Below, in pieces: positions 23,154 through 31,061 of a stretch of 64,000 nucleotides of DNA; positions within the stretch are counted from its first letter, which is position 1; every line of letters begins with the position of its first letter. A program made the translations under genes and the position numbers. The stretch spans positions 186,001 to 250,000 of the forward strand of contig JBAQQX010000002.1 in NCBI GenBank assembly GCA_049295575.1. Direction: 5' to 3'. The stretch comes from UBA6022 sp049295575. GTDB taxonomy: Bacteria > Patescibacteriota > Saccharimonadia > Saccharimonadales > Saccharimonadaceae. The notes beneath the pieces are model-generated. The model saw only the letters and a program-made list of their open reading frames with translations. It made no database searches and was not told the DNA's origin.

Positions 23154-25550
23154 CTAGGCTTTTTTGCGGGTAGAAGTGACTTTTTTAGTAGCTGATGCCT
23201 TTTTCGTGGCAGTCTTTTTTGCAGCAGGTTTTTTGGCTGCTGTCTTAGAACTGCTACGAGTGAAGCGGCCTTTTTTTACAGCAGGCGCGGCCGCAAGCAA
23301 TTCAAGCGCTTGTTCGTGGGTGATGCTTTTTGGCTCAGTTCCCTTCGGAATCTTGGCGTTTTTTGCGCCATCGGTAATGTACGGGCCGTAGCGACCATTA
23401 AGTACTTTGACGCCGTCGCCAAAGTCGGAGATGTTTTTCTCAGCCTCAGCTCTCAGTTTGGCAGCGTAGAGCTCAAGTGCTTCTTCAAGCGTGATCGTGT
23501 GTGGATCAAGCGGCTTAATACTGACAAAGAGCTTGCCTATCTGGACGTATGGGCCAAAGCGGCCGATATTAGCTTTGATATCATCGCCTTCGGTCGTCTT
23601 GCCGATGACTCGAGGTAGCTTGAACATATGAAGCGCTTCTTCGAGTGTGACATTTTCAATTTTTCGTCCGGCTGGAAGTGGTGCAAACTGTGGTTTATTC
23701 TCTTCGTCGCTGGTGTCTCCGAGTTGAAGCATCGGGCCATAGCGACCAAAGCGTGCGAGGACTGGCTTGCCCGACTTAGGATCGATACCTATTTCTCGAG
23801 CTTGTGCGACAGATGCGCGGTCAATGCCACCTGACTGAACGATAAGATCGTGGAATGGCGTATAGAACTGCTTCAGCATGGCGTTGCGATCAAGTTTACC
23901 GCCAGCAATAAGGTCGAACTCTTCCTCGACGCTTGCTGTAAAGCTGTAATCTACGATTTGATCGAAGTGATTGGTCAAGAAGTCGCTTACCACTTGCCCG
24001 CTAGCGGTTGGAACGAGTTTACCTCGGTCGGCACCAGTTTTTTCTTGGACAACATCGCGTTGAATAGCATTATTTTCAAGATTAAGGACAATGACGTCAC
24101 GAGCTGTTCCTTCGCCTTCGCCTTTTTCGGCGTAGCCACGAACCTGAACGGTGTTAATAATAGTGGCGTACGTTGACGGGCGGCCAATACCAAGATCTTC
24201 GAGCTTCTTAACAAGACTACCCTCGGTGTAGCGGGCTGGTGGACGAGCAAAGACTTGTCGAGCACTTGCACTTTTCATGGCAAGCATATCGCCGCTTTTG
24301 ACGGCAGGAAGGATGTCAGCATCTTTTTTGCTACCGCCGTATACTTTCAAGAAACCATCGAAGATGATCACCTCGCCCTTGGCTTCAAACAGCTCATTGT
24401 TTGTTGAAATAGCGATCTTAACGACAGTTTTCTCTAGCTTAGCTGGCGCCATCTGACTCGCGAGTGTGCGGTTACGGATGAGGTTGTATAGCTTTTGATC
24501 GTATTCGTTACTGCTACCACGCTCAAGGCTCATGTTAGTCGGACGAATCGCTTCGTGAGCTTCCTGTGCGCTGGCAGATTTCGTTTTAAACGTACGAACC
24601 TGCGAGTACTCTTCGCCAAAAGCAGTCTTAATATATTGCGCTGCTGCCGCAATTGCTTCGCCACCAAGGTTAACGGAGTCGGTACGCATATAGGTAATCT
24701 TACCCTCTTGGTAGAGCTTTTGAGCACTCGACATGGTTGCCTTTGCGCCAAATCCGAGGCGACTGTTTGCATCCTGCTGGAGTGTACTGGTCGTAAACGG
24801 TGCGCTAGGGTTGCGTGTCGATGGACTCGTCGCAACATCGCTGACTGTAAAGGTCGCACCGAGCAGGCTTTCGAGGAATGTTTGCGCTTCTGCCTCGGTG
24901 TCATAGCGCTGAGGCAGTTCGGCTTTCATTGTGAGACCGTCATGAGTGAATTCAGCAACAACCTTAAATGTAAATGAGCCATTAAAGCTGTCAATCTCAC
25001 GTTCGCGCTCAACGAGTAGGCGTACGGCCGGTGACTGGACGCGGCCAGCGGATTTGCCGCCAGGTACTTTTTGCCATACGACAGGAGACAATTCAAAACC
25101 AACCAGACGATCTAGAATCTGACGAGCTTGTTGTGCCTGCACAAGACTCATGTCGACAGTGCGAGGGGTCTTGATGGCATTTTCGATAGCCGTCTTTGTG
25201 ATTTCATGAAACACGATGCGTTTTGTTGTAGTCGGATCAAGCTTCAGGACTTCGCAAAGATGCCAGGCAATCGCCTCCCCTTCGCGGTCTTCATCGGTTG
25301 CGAGCCAAATTGTTTCAGCTTCTTTGACGGCGCGCCTAAGTTCGGCGACGGTCTTCTTTTTCTCTGGATCAATTTCGTAGGTAGTTTTGAAGTCGTTGTT
25401 AACTTCGATTGGTTCTGTTCCGCCTTTTACTTTTTTAGCAATGCTACGGATATGTCCAACACTCGACAATACTTTAAAGTCTTTGCCTAGATACTTTTCA
25501 ATTGTCTTAGCCTTTGCGGGGCTCTCTACGATAACGAGGTTTTTGCTCAT
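23154..25550 (-). CDS. topA: DNA topoisomerase I
   Basis: A 798-aa type IA topoisomerase: TOPRIM domain at the N-terminus (NLVIVESPAKAKTIEKYLG; later LATDEDREGEAIAWH), active-site Tyr287 in GKITYMRTDS, and KLEDLGIGRPSTYA. The C-terminal part lacks Cys4 zinc fingers and instead has repeats of the RFGRYGPMLQLGD / GRYGPYITDG type, then a Lys/Ala-rich tail (AAKKPAAKKTATKK). It relaxes negative supercoils. It appears monocistronic. Confidence 0.95.
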   Translation of the reverse strand: MSKNLVIVESPAKAKTIEKYLGKDFKVLSSVGHIRSIAKKVKGGTEPIEVNNDFKTTYEIDPEKKKTVAELRRAVKEAETIWLATDEDREGEAIAWHLCEVLKLDPTTTKRIVFHEITKTAIENAIKTPRTVDMSLVQAQQARQILDRLVGFELSPVVWQKVPGGKSAGRVQSPAVRLLVEREREIDSFNGSFTFKVVAEFTHDGLTMKAELPQRYDTEAEAQTFLESLLGATFTVSDVATSPSTRNPSAPFTTSTLQQDANSRLGFGAKATMSSAQKLYQEGKITYMRTDSVNLGGEAIAAAAQYIKTAFGEEYSQVRTFKTKSASAQEAHEAIRPTNMSLERGSSNEYDQKLYNLIRNRTLASQMAPAKLEKTVVKIAISTNNELFEAKGEVIIFDGFLKVYGGSKKDADILPAVKSGDMLAMKSASARQVFARPPARYTEGSLVKKLEDLGIGRPSTYATIINTVQVRGYAEKGEGEGTARDVIVLNLENNAIQRDVVQEKTGADRGKLVPTASGQVVSDFLTNHFDQIVDYSFTASVEEEFDLIAGGKLDRNAMLKQFYTPFHDLIVQSGGIDRASVAQAREIGIDPKSGKPVLARFGRYGPMLQLGDTSDEENKPQFAPLPAGRKIENVTLEEALHMFKLPRVIGKTTEGDDIKANIGRFGPYVQIGKLFVSIKPLDPHTITLEEALELYAAKLRAEAEKNISDFGDGVKVLNGRYGPYITDGAKNAKIPKGTEPKSITHEQALELLAAAPAVKKGRFTRSSSKTAAKKPAAKKTATKKASATKKVTSTRKKA

Positions 25551-25690
25551 ACTATATATAAATTCCTTGTGCTTGTTAGCTAAGCACAGTGATTAGTTAT
25601 ACGCAAATTCAGGAAGTTTGTAAACAAACTCTTGAAAATGACCTATTGTATTATCTTCCACCTCCTGGCGCAGTTAGCTAGTTTAAATTA

Positions 25691-25730
25691 AAAGCACCGG
25701 CTCACCCCAAAGGGTGGCCGGCAGGCTTTT
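25691..25730 (-). terminator. Terminator of the 130-aa gene
   Basis: On the minus strand GCCGGCCACCC pairs with GGGTGAGCCGG around TTTG, followed by TGCTTTTAATTT. The facing A-run makes it usable from both sides. Confidence 0.75.
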
Positions 25731-25738
25731 GACAATAC

Positions 25739-26131
25739 TTAAGGCAGGTTCATCACCGCCTTATAGTAGGGCTCAAGAACGGAAAAAGCTGTGTCGCCGT
25801 CCTTGATGTCTTCGGTAAGTGCAGAAACCATCTTTTTGGCTGTCACTGGTATGTATTCGGCGCCATTGCTGGCGGTTGCCGGATTTTCATAGACAATGCC
25901 AAATTGGACCAGTCGAGGAATAAAAACTACCCCGTCGATATCGAGATCGATGACGCGCTCAGCTGATGGTGTGAGCCGCGCTACAAGTGATTTCCCAACG
26001 ACGACGGCGGTGTCGTAGATGATAGCCTCTCTGCTTGCTGTGTCGGGCAACGCGTCGCAGCGCTTGGCAGCGTTTCTGAGTGCACGTTTCATGTTGTCGG
26101 CGTGCGCAATGTACGGTGATTTAGTGTTCAT
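25739..26131 (-). CDS. Hypothetical protein
   Basis: A 130-aa soluble protein (MNTKSPYIAHADNMKRAL...). GGAAAG 6 nt before ATG 26131 decides the start; the frame extends upstream only to a TTG. Helical N-terminal half (NAAKRCDALPD, AVVVGKSLVARL), acidic C-terminal half. No family recognised. A terminator follows directly, indicating a single-gene unit. Confidence 0.6.
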   Translation of the reverse strand: MNTKSPYIAHADNMKRALRNAAKRCDALPDTASREAIIYDTAVVVGKSLVARLTPSAERVIDLDIDGVVFIPRLVQFGIVYENPATASNGAEYIPVTAKKMVSALTEDIKDGDTAFSVLEPYYKAVMNLP

Positions 26132-26436
26132 ATGATATCTTTCCGTAGAACCGAAGTCTGTCAAAAGTCCATACGGAACCTTCAACAGCCATCGATGAGA
26201 TGGTAATGTGTCGGGCTCGACGTAATACAATAATTATATCATAATTATTGTTATATGTCTATTATCGTAAGCTTTATCAGCATCGGTTGACGCCTCGTTG
26301 ATGCAAGTATTATGTATGCCTGTCGGCCAGAGAAAAGTACATAGGGCGCCAGAAGAGTTTGTGATCTAGTTGCGTTTTTGATTATGCTTATCAGGGGTAG
26401 CACTATTGATTTAAATAGAAATTATGTCTCAATGTG
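26132..26436. other. Non-coding stretch
   Basis: AT-rich 305 bp between the divergent 130-aa gene and the RNA promoter at 26437; nothing beyond the ribosome site and probable promoter of the minus-strand gene is visible. Confidence 0.4.
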
Positions 26437-26465
26437 TTGACAGTATGTCAAATACGTGCTAATAT
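26437..26465 (+). promoter_or_regulatory. Strong consensus promoter
   Basis: TTGACA (26437-26442), 17-bp spacer, TAATAT (26460-26465). No ORF follows before the terminator at 26687-26723. Confidence 0.8.
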
Positions 26466-26471
26466 CAAAGA

Positions 26472-26723
26472 CGATTGATTGAAATCTGCGAGATCCAATC
26501 AAACGCACCTTATACCCCCTATTCTAACTTATGTTAGGTTGCCCGTAATGTGCTTATCTAGTAATCTACCCTCCACTAGTAAGCAATAAAGCATTACGAG
26601 CATACTAATCCCTTTAACCAGCGAACATCTGCGCTTTGATCGAGATCGTTACGCTTGCCCCTTCGGGTGGGTTAAAGGGCAACATGGCGCCAGGTGATGC
26701 CCACCCTTACCTGGCGCTTTTTT
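26472..26723 (+). ncRNA. Candidate structured non-coding RNA (about 250 nt)
   Basis: Bounded by a consensus promoter and a strong terminator. Elements: 5' hairpin TTGATTG (26475-26481) with CAATCAA (26496-26502) enclosing ATCT/AGAT; GTTGC (26538-26542) with GCAAC (26679-26683) closing a multibranch; GTAATGTGCTT (26545-26555) with AAGCA..CATTAC (26581-26597), capped by CTAGT/ACTAG; CCCTTTAACC (26610-26619) with GGTTAAAGGG (26670-26679). It lacks the conserved cores of tmRNA, RNase P RNA and SRP RNA. It could be a riboregulator, a 6S-like RNA or the attenuated leader of the downstream lipoprotein, though that gene has its own promoter. Confidence 0.65.
26687..26723 (+). terminator. Rho-independent terminator
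   Basis: GCGCCAGGT (26687-26695) pairs perfectly with ACCTGGCGC (26709-26717), followed by TTTTTTG. Confidence 0.92.
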
Positions 26724-26766
26724 GTTGGGAAAAAATAGGCTAATAAGATGAAGCGACGCGCGACCA

Positions 26767-26795
26767 TTGACATTATCGTGAATAAATGATATAAA
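26767..26795 (+). promoter_or_regulatory. Promoter of the lipoprotein gene
   Basis: TTGACA (26767-26772), 17-bp spacer, TATAAA (26790-26795). It gives an about 140-nt leader to the gene at 26944. Confidence 0.75.
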
Positions 26796-26943
26796 GATTA
26801 TTGGTTAGGTATGGTGCGGTACGGTGGGTGCTGCAATGTAAGTCCGACTACAACAGAAGGGATACTCTATACGCCATTTGTTTCAGGTCGATATGCAACC
26901 GATTGTATATTGATTGTACATTTCAAGCTACAGAAGGAGCAGG

Positions 26944-27333
26944 ATGAAGACCTCTTCACTCAAGAGGACGTGCGCGGCTTTGCTCGTTGTCGTCGGTTTG
27001 CTGGGCGTAACCGCTTGCACGCCGACTGAAGATGCCGATGCGGTTGAGGCTGAATTGACGAGCCGCGGTTTCGCGGATAGCCGATTCGTTCACCGCTGGC
27101 CAGAGCAGACCGTTGCGCAGTACGCTGTCAGAATCGGCACGTGCAACGTCGGTGTCTACTTCGACTACATCAGTGACGGTACAGGAACGCTGTACTTCGA
27201 CGTTGACGAACTCGACGACGCACGGCGCGAAAAGCTGCTGGCGTCGGTAAACTACTCGGCTGACGCCATGGTGGACATGAAGTTTGTCCGCGAGCACGCT
27301 GCCGACATGGGGTTTGCCGACTGCCACGTCTGA
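26944..27333 (+). CDS. Small lipoprotein
   Basis: A 129-aa protein with a lipoprotein signal: basic start MKTSSLKR, hydrophobic core LLVVVGLLG, lipobox GVTAC with Cys24. The mature part is acidic with two further Cys (GTCNVGVYF and FADCHV) that could form a disulphide. GAAGGAG 6 nt upstream fixes the ATG at 26944. No family is recognised. It is GC-richer than its flanks and has its own promoter and terminator, and an upstream structured RNA. Confidence 0.75.
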   Translation: MKTSSLKRTCAALLVVVGLLGVTACTPTEDADAVEAELTSRGFADSRFVHRWPEQTVAQYAVRIGTCNVGVYFDYISDGTGTLYFDVDELDDARREKLLASVNYSADAMVDMKFVREHAADMGFADCHV

Positions 27334-27403
27334 AATGAAACGACACCGTAACATGGTGTAAAAAATGTAATCGTGGACGGACCCTGTATAGGATATCCGA
27401 CAC

Positions 27404-27440
27404 GTCGCTCGTTCCCATTCGGGGACGGGCGACCTTTTAT
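27404..27440 (+). terminator. Terminator of the lipoprotein gene
   Basis: GTCGC.CGT.CCC pairs with GGG.ACG.GCGAC around ATTC, followed by CTTTTATTTT. Confidence 0.85.
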
Positions 27441-27483
27441 TTTCAACCACTAAATGATTTCACTCATGATAAAGTAGATAGTA

Positions 27484-28557
27484 ATGTATTCTACTATTCG
27501 CCACCTCTTGCAGCCCCATCACCCTGTTCGTATTTTCTTTATTACTGCCCTCTTTTCACTCGCGATTGCCGTGTGGGTTGTCATGGGCGCTGGCTGGGGA
27601 GCGCTCTGGCTATTTGTCGTACTGTCTGTACTTGAAGTCACCTTTAGTTTCGATAACGCCGTCATAAACAGTCGCGTGCTCGTCAAGATGTCGAAGTTTT
27701 GGCAGACAATCTTCTTAACGGTGGGCATTTTGATCGCCGTCTTTGGCGTACGCTTTGTCTTACCTATTTTTATCGTAATGGTACCGACAGGCCTCGCCTT
27801 TGGCGACGTGATCAATTTGGCACTGCATCAGCCAGATGACTATGCTCATGCACTTGAGACAGCTGGCCCAATGATCAGTGCTTTCGGCGGTAGCTTCCTC
27901 GCGATGATCGGACTCGCCTATTTCATGGATCCAAAGAAGCGAGTTCACTGGCTAGGTCTACTTGAGAGCCCACTTGCGCGACTTGGTAAGCTGCATTTTG
28001 TTCATGTATACATAATGCTCATCGTAGCGGCTATTTTGTATGTCACTGTACCTGAGTATGAGAAGATTGCCGTTCTTCTAGCGAGCCTTAGCGGTATTGT
28101 ATTGCATGTCCTTATTGATGTCGCCGGCCGTTTGATGGAGAAAAAACAGCCAGGCGCTTCAGCTATTCCACAAGTTGGCATGGCGGCATTCGTCTCATTC
28201 ATGTACTTAGAAGTACTTGACGCATCATTCTCGCTCGATGGTGTTATCGGTGCCTTTGCGCTTACGAGTAGTATTCTTCTTATTATGGCTGGACTTGGTG
28301 TCGGCGCGCTGTGGGTGCGTTCGTTGACTGTCTATATGGTCCGAACAAAAACACTTGCTCGTTATAAGTTCCTCGAGCAAGGTGCTCACTGGGCGATTAT
28401 TATTCTCGGTTCGATCATGTTTGTAAAGCTATATGGCATGCACCCGCCGGAGTGGTTTACAGGCTCGATTGGCCTCGTTTGTATTATTGCGGCAGTTGTT
28501 GCGAGTATCTGGCATGGTCGCAAGACAACACCAGTTGAAGACCAGCACGTCCTGTAG
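27484..28557 (+). CDS. TerC-superfamily membrane protein (DUF475)
   Basis: A 357-aa protein with about nine membrane helices. Two family motifs are visible: EVTFSFDNAVIN (about residue 53) and EVLDASFSLDGVIGA (about residue 243), each with acidic residues in a helix. TerC/DUF475 proteins are linked to metal (Mn) export or tellurite resistance and to loading metals onto exocytoplasmic proteins. TGATAAAGT (extended -10, 27468-27475) ends 8 nt before ATG, so the mRNA is probably leaderless. A ZIP transporter follows, suggesting a divalent-metal unit. Confidence 0.88.
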   Translation: MYSTIRHLLQPHHPVRIFFITALFSLAIAVWVVMGAGWGALWLFVVLSVLEVTFSFDNAVINSRVLVKMSKFWQTIFLTVGILIAVFGVRFVLPIFIVMVPTGLAFGDVINLALHQPDDYAHALETAGPMISAFGGSFLAMIGLAYFMDPKKRVHWLGLLESPLARLGKLHFVHVYIMLIVAAILYVTVPEYEKIAVLLASLSGIVLHVLIDVAGRLMEKKQPGASAIPQVGMAAFVSFMYLEVLDASFSLDGVIGAFALTSSILLIMAGLGVGALWVRSLTVYMVRTKTLARYKFLEQGAHWAIIILGSIMFVKLYGMHPPEWFTGSIGLVCIIAAVVASIWHGRKTTPVEDQHVL

Positions 28558-28591
28558 CGCGCCTCTGTAACTATGGTATGATGGGAGATAT

Positions 28592-29338
28592 ATGACAGTC
28601 TTAATTATGATCCTCGCAACACTGGCCGGCAGTATTACTTCTTTCGTTGGCGGTCTATTGCTACTACGCGCAAAGAAGCGTCGCCAAGCAGCTATCTTGC
28701 TGACACTTCCATTTGGTGCAGGTGCCTTACTTGCTGCTGCGTTTTTCGATCTTCTTCCAGAGGCGTTTGAACTTGGTGATCCCCGCGAGCTTCTGCTTTG
28801 GACGCTTGCCGGTTTTACATTCTTCTTTTTACTCGAGCGCAGCTCGAGCTGGTTCCATCATCACCATGAACACGACGGTTCGCACCAGAATGCCCAGCAG
28901 CGACGGATGATAGTTATTGGCGATATTATGCATAATGCAATTGATGGTCTTGCGATCGGTGCCGCATTCCTCGTAAGTGTTCCGACTGGTGTTATTACTG
29001 CCATGGCAGTGAGTGCACATGAAATTCCAAAAGAGCTTGGTACATTTGCCCTACTGCTCTCTCGTGGCTGGAAGGGCCGGACGGTGGTCATTGCTAATGT
29101 CTTGACGGCACTTGCAACGGTTACGATGGCACTGCTTGTATTTGGTCTTGGCAGCGATGCGCATATACCTATCGCCCCACTGCTCGCCCTCACGGCTGGT
29201 TTCTTTATCTATGTTGCAGCCAGTGACATCATACCCGAGATTCATGAACAGCCGCACCGGACAGGCACGATCCAAGCCGCCATGCTGGTATCTGGCATTG
29301 TCGTTGTCGGAACGATTGTTACGCTCCTCGGCGTATAG
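28592..29338 (+). CDS. ZIP family metal transporter
   Basis: A 248-aa, eight-helix protein with the ZIP metal-site helices: HNAIDGLAIGAAF (TM4) and HEIPKELGTFALLL (TM5), and a His-rich cytoplasmic loop (HHHHEHDG) between TM3 and TM4. ZIP proteins import Zn, Fe or Mn. GGGAG is the ribosome site and TGGTATGAT (28572-28580) may be an extended -10 promoter. Paired with the TerC-like gene, possibly balancing uptake and export. Confidence 0.92.
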   Translation: MTVLIMILATLAGSITSFVGGLLLLRAKKRRQAAILLTLPFGAGALLAAAFFDLLPEAFELGDPRELLLWTLAGFTFFFLLERSSSWFHHHHEHDGSHQNAQQRRMIVIGDIMHNAIDGLAIGAAFLVSVPTGVITAMAVSAHEIPKELGTFALLLSRGWKGRTVVIANVLTALATVTMALLVFGLGSDAHIPIAPLLALTAGFFIYVAASDIIPEIHEQPHRTGTIQAAMLVSGIVVVGTIVTLLGV

Positions 29339-29346
29339 GCGCTCGG

Positions 29347-29375
29347 TTGACCTAAATTCGATTTGATACTATAAT
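29347..29375 (+). promoter_or_regulatory. Consensus promoter
   Basis: TTGACC (29347-29352), 17-bp spacer, TATAAT (29370-29375), reading toward 29427. Confidence 0.8.
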
Positions 29376-29426
29376 AATATTTGAAGTTTCACCTTTCCAT
29401 TCCCTATACACGAAGAGAGAAGTACA

Positions 29427-29738
29427 TTGGATACATTCATCGGACTGTGGCAGTACTTGACTGAAATCCCTGAAGAGATCGCTTCTGGTCTCATCGGAAC
29501 GACAATCATTTTGTCGGCAATCTCTGGTCTTCTGGTCATGTTTAAGGGATTACCGATATCTACGAGGCTATATGTCACTCCCATGGTTCTCATGGGCGTT
29601 GCGTGGACGCTGCGATGGATGTCGGGGATCTTCGGCGAAGGCTGGCTATTGGCGCTCTTTAGTGTCGTGTCATTTATTGCCGCCGCATGGGCCCTGGTCA
29701 ACATCTGTATTGTGTTATTCGGCGGCAGACGGGACTGA
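29427..29738 (+). CDS. Small membrane protein
   Basis: A 103-aa protein with three hydrophobic helices (about 18-40, 46-63, 72-95) and a short basic end GGRRD. TTG start with GAAGAGAGAAG ahead and a consensus promoter 50 bp upstream. No family recognised. It ends before two strong hairpins, so it forms a single-gene unit. Confidence 0.65.
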   Translation: MDTFIGLWQYLTEIPEEIASGLIGTTIILSAISGLLVMFKGLPISTRLYVTPMVLMGVAWTLRWMSGIFGEGWLLALFSVVSFIAAAWALVNICIVLFGGRRD

Positions 29739-29749
29739 GACTTACATGT

Positions 29750-29837
29750 CCGAGAGTGGTGGCAAGGGTGCGGCATTTATGCCCCCTGCCGCCGCTCTCG
29801 GAACAACTTTCATTAACGCCCCATGGCGTTATTTTTT
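29750..29837 (+). terminator. Long hairpin followed by terminator
   Basis: First a large imperfect hairpin (CCGAGAG 29750-29756 with CTCTCGG 29795-29801, plus inner GGTGGC/GCCGCC-type pairs). Then AACGCC (29815-29820) with GGCGTT (29825-29830) and ATTTTTT: a clear terminator for the + strand. Confidence 0.8.
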
Positions 29838-30399
29838 ATAGGCTGTGACTCGTCGTTTCTAGTGAATTAGCGCAAAAGCGCTCGATGAGTTCGACGGTTT
29901 TTGGGATGATAGTTGCAGTTAAGGCGTCTGTTTCATCTTTTGAAAAGTGGCCCAGAACGTAGTCAACGTCGGAAATGCGACTATGCAGTTCATTTTTGAT
30001 ACCTACGCGGATACGATTATAGTCTGGTCCAAGATGTGCATTGAGGCTTTTGATGCCATTATTCCCGGCGTCACTCCCCTTTTTACGAATACGGATTGTA
30101 CCAAGCGGCAGCGCAAGATCGTCGTGAATAACAAGAAGATCGCTTGCGCTGTCTAATTTGTAAAAGTCAACCAAGCTTCGGGCGGACTGTCCTGTTTCGT
30201 TATAGAAGGTCGTTGGTTTTATGAGTAGAGTTTTTTCGCCTGCAATCGTGACTTCGGCGATATCGGCATGAAATTTAGGCTTCTTGATAAACTCCGCTGC
30301 ATGCGCAGCTGCTAGGTGGTCAAGCGCAAAGAAGCCAACGTTATGACGAGTGGCGGCATACTGACTGCCAGGATTGCCTTGTGCAAAGATTAATTTCAT
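29836..30399 (-). CDS. pth: Peptidyl-tRNA hydrolase
   Basis: A 187-aa enzyme with family motifs GNPGSQYAATRHNVGF (catalytic His19), KPTTFYNETGQSA, HDDLALPLGTIR and GNNGIKSLNAHLG. It cleaves peptidyl-tRNA released from stalled ribosomes. The stop overlaps the end of a + strand terminator T-run. Confidence 0.95.
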   Translation of the reverse strand: MKLIFAQGNPGSQYAATRHNVGFFALDHLAAAHAAEFIKKPKFHADIAEVTIAGEKTLLIKPTTFYNETGQSARSLVDFYKLDSASDLLVIHDDLALPLGTIRIRKKGSDAGNNGIKSLNAHLGPDYNRIRVGIKNELHSRISDVDYVLGHFSKDETDALTATIIPKTVELIERFCANSLETTSHSL

Positions 30400-30438
30400 C
30401 TGTTACTACTATATACCATTGCTATATTTAGGTAATTA

Positions 30439-30447
30439 TGATATAAT
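30439..30447 (+). promoter_or_regulatory. Extended -10 promoter
   Basis: TGATATAAT at 30439-30447 lies 51 bp before the 72-aa gene; it has the TGnTATAAT form seen repeatedly in this window. Confidence 0.55.
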
Positions 30448-30497
30448 TAAATATGGTTCTTTCAATTGAGGGACTGACGTCAAGGTAAGGATAACTT

Positions 30498-30716
30498 ATG
30501 GAAACGACGGATGCGAATCCGCTCGAATCGATGCTTAAGAGCATCAACGAAGGTGTGGAATGGTTTGGCTCAATGACTCCAGTTTTCGGAGTTTGGGCTA
30601 ATATCGCACTGTTCGGGATGATTGTCCTTTGTATCATGATGGTGGCGCATGCGCAGTGGAAACGGCGGCCGCGTCCTATGATGGGTGTGATGCGCCATCG
30701 TCGCGCTCGACGATAG
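30498..30716 (+). CDS. Small membrane protein
   Basis: A 72-aa protein: acidic N-terminus (METTDANPLESML), one hydrophobic helix (VWANIALFGMIVLCIMMVA) and a strongly basic C-terminus (KRRPRPMMGVMRHRRARR). AAGGATAACTT precedes ATG. The basic tail suggests membrane-linked nucleic-acid or lipid contact. No family recognised. Confidence 0.6.
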   Translation: METTDANPLESMLKSINEGVEWFGSMTPVFGVWANIALFGMIVLCIMMVAHAQWKRRPRPMMGVMRHRRARR

Positions 30717-30720
30717 TGTC

Positions 30721-30930
30721 ATTAATGTAGCTCTGATCGCTGCGGTAGTCGCTGCGATCATCGGTGTCTACATCGGTGTAGTTATTTGGCGCGACGCCAG
30801 CAAGGGCACGCTTAATAGTTACAACGCCAGCCGCACGCAATCAGGTGCCTATCTGATTGTCGGAAGCGTTATCGTCGGACTGACACTCGCTGCAATCCTC
30901 ATATCGCGATTCATTTTCGGATCGATGTGA
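30721..30930 (+). CDS. Possible two-helix membrane protein without canonical start
   Basis: An open frame of 69 codons following the 72-aa gene encodes two hydrophobic helices (VALIAAVVAAIIGVYIGVVIW; GAYLIVGSVIVGLTLAAIL). It has no ATG, GTG or TTG in frame before the first helix; an ATT at 30721 or an upstream ATC within the previous gene would be needed, or a frameshift from that gene. Membrane-like composition and a following strong hairpin argue for a real gene. Confidence 0.4.
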   Translation: MNVALIAAVVAAIIGVYIGVVIWRDASKGTLNSYNASRTQSGAYLIVGSVIVGLTLAAILISRFIFGSM

Positions 30931-30960
30931 TAGGGCATGCACCTCTCAATGAGAACAATC

Positions 30961-30990
30961 TGCTCGCCCCCTCTTTTTTGGGGGCGAGCA
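30961..30990 (+). terminator. Strong GC-rich hairpin
   Basis: TGCTCGCCCCC (30961-30971) pairs with GGGGGCGAGCA (30980-30990), loop TCTTTTTT. The T-run lies in the loop, so function as terminator is likely but not classical. Confidence 0.7.
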
Positions 30991-31021
30991 GAACACTCAA
31001 CTTTTGGATTTTATATATAAA

Positions 31022-31057
31022 AAAACCGCCTCGCACATTCTGTTGCGAGGCGGTTTT
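31022..31057. terminator. Bidirectional terminator
   Basis: Perfect 14-bp stem AAAACCGCCTCGCA / TGCGAGGCGGTTTT with an 8-nt loop; A and T runs on both sides. It ends der on the minus strand. Confidence 0.9.
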
Positions 31058-31061
31058 GATG

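Noticed and set aside
26437..26723. yybP-ykoY (Mn) riboswitch, considered because a TerC-like gene lies downstream
   Set aside because: The conserved GGGGAGUA-type core is not present, the element ends in a terminator and another gene with its own promoter lies between.
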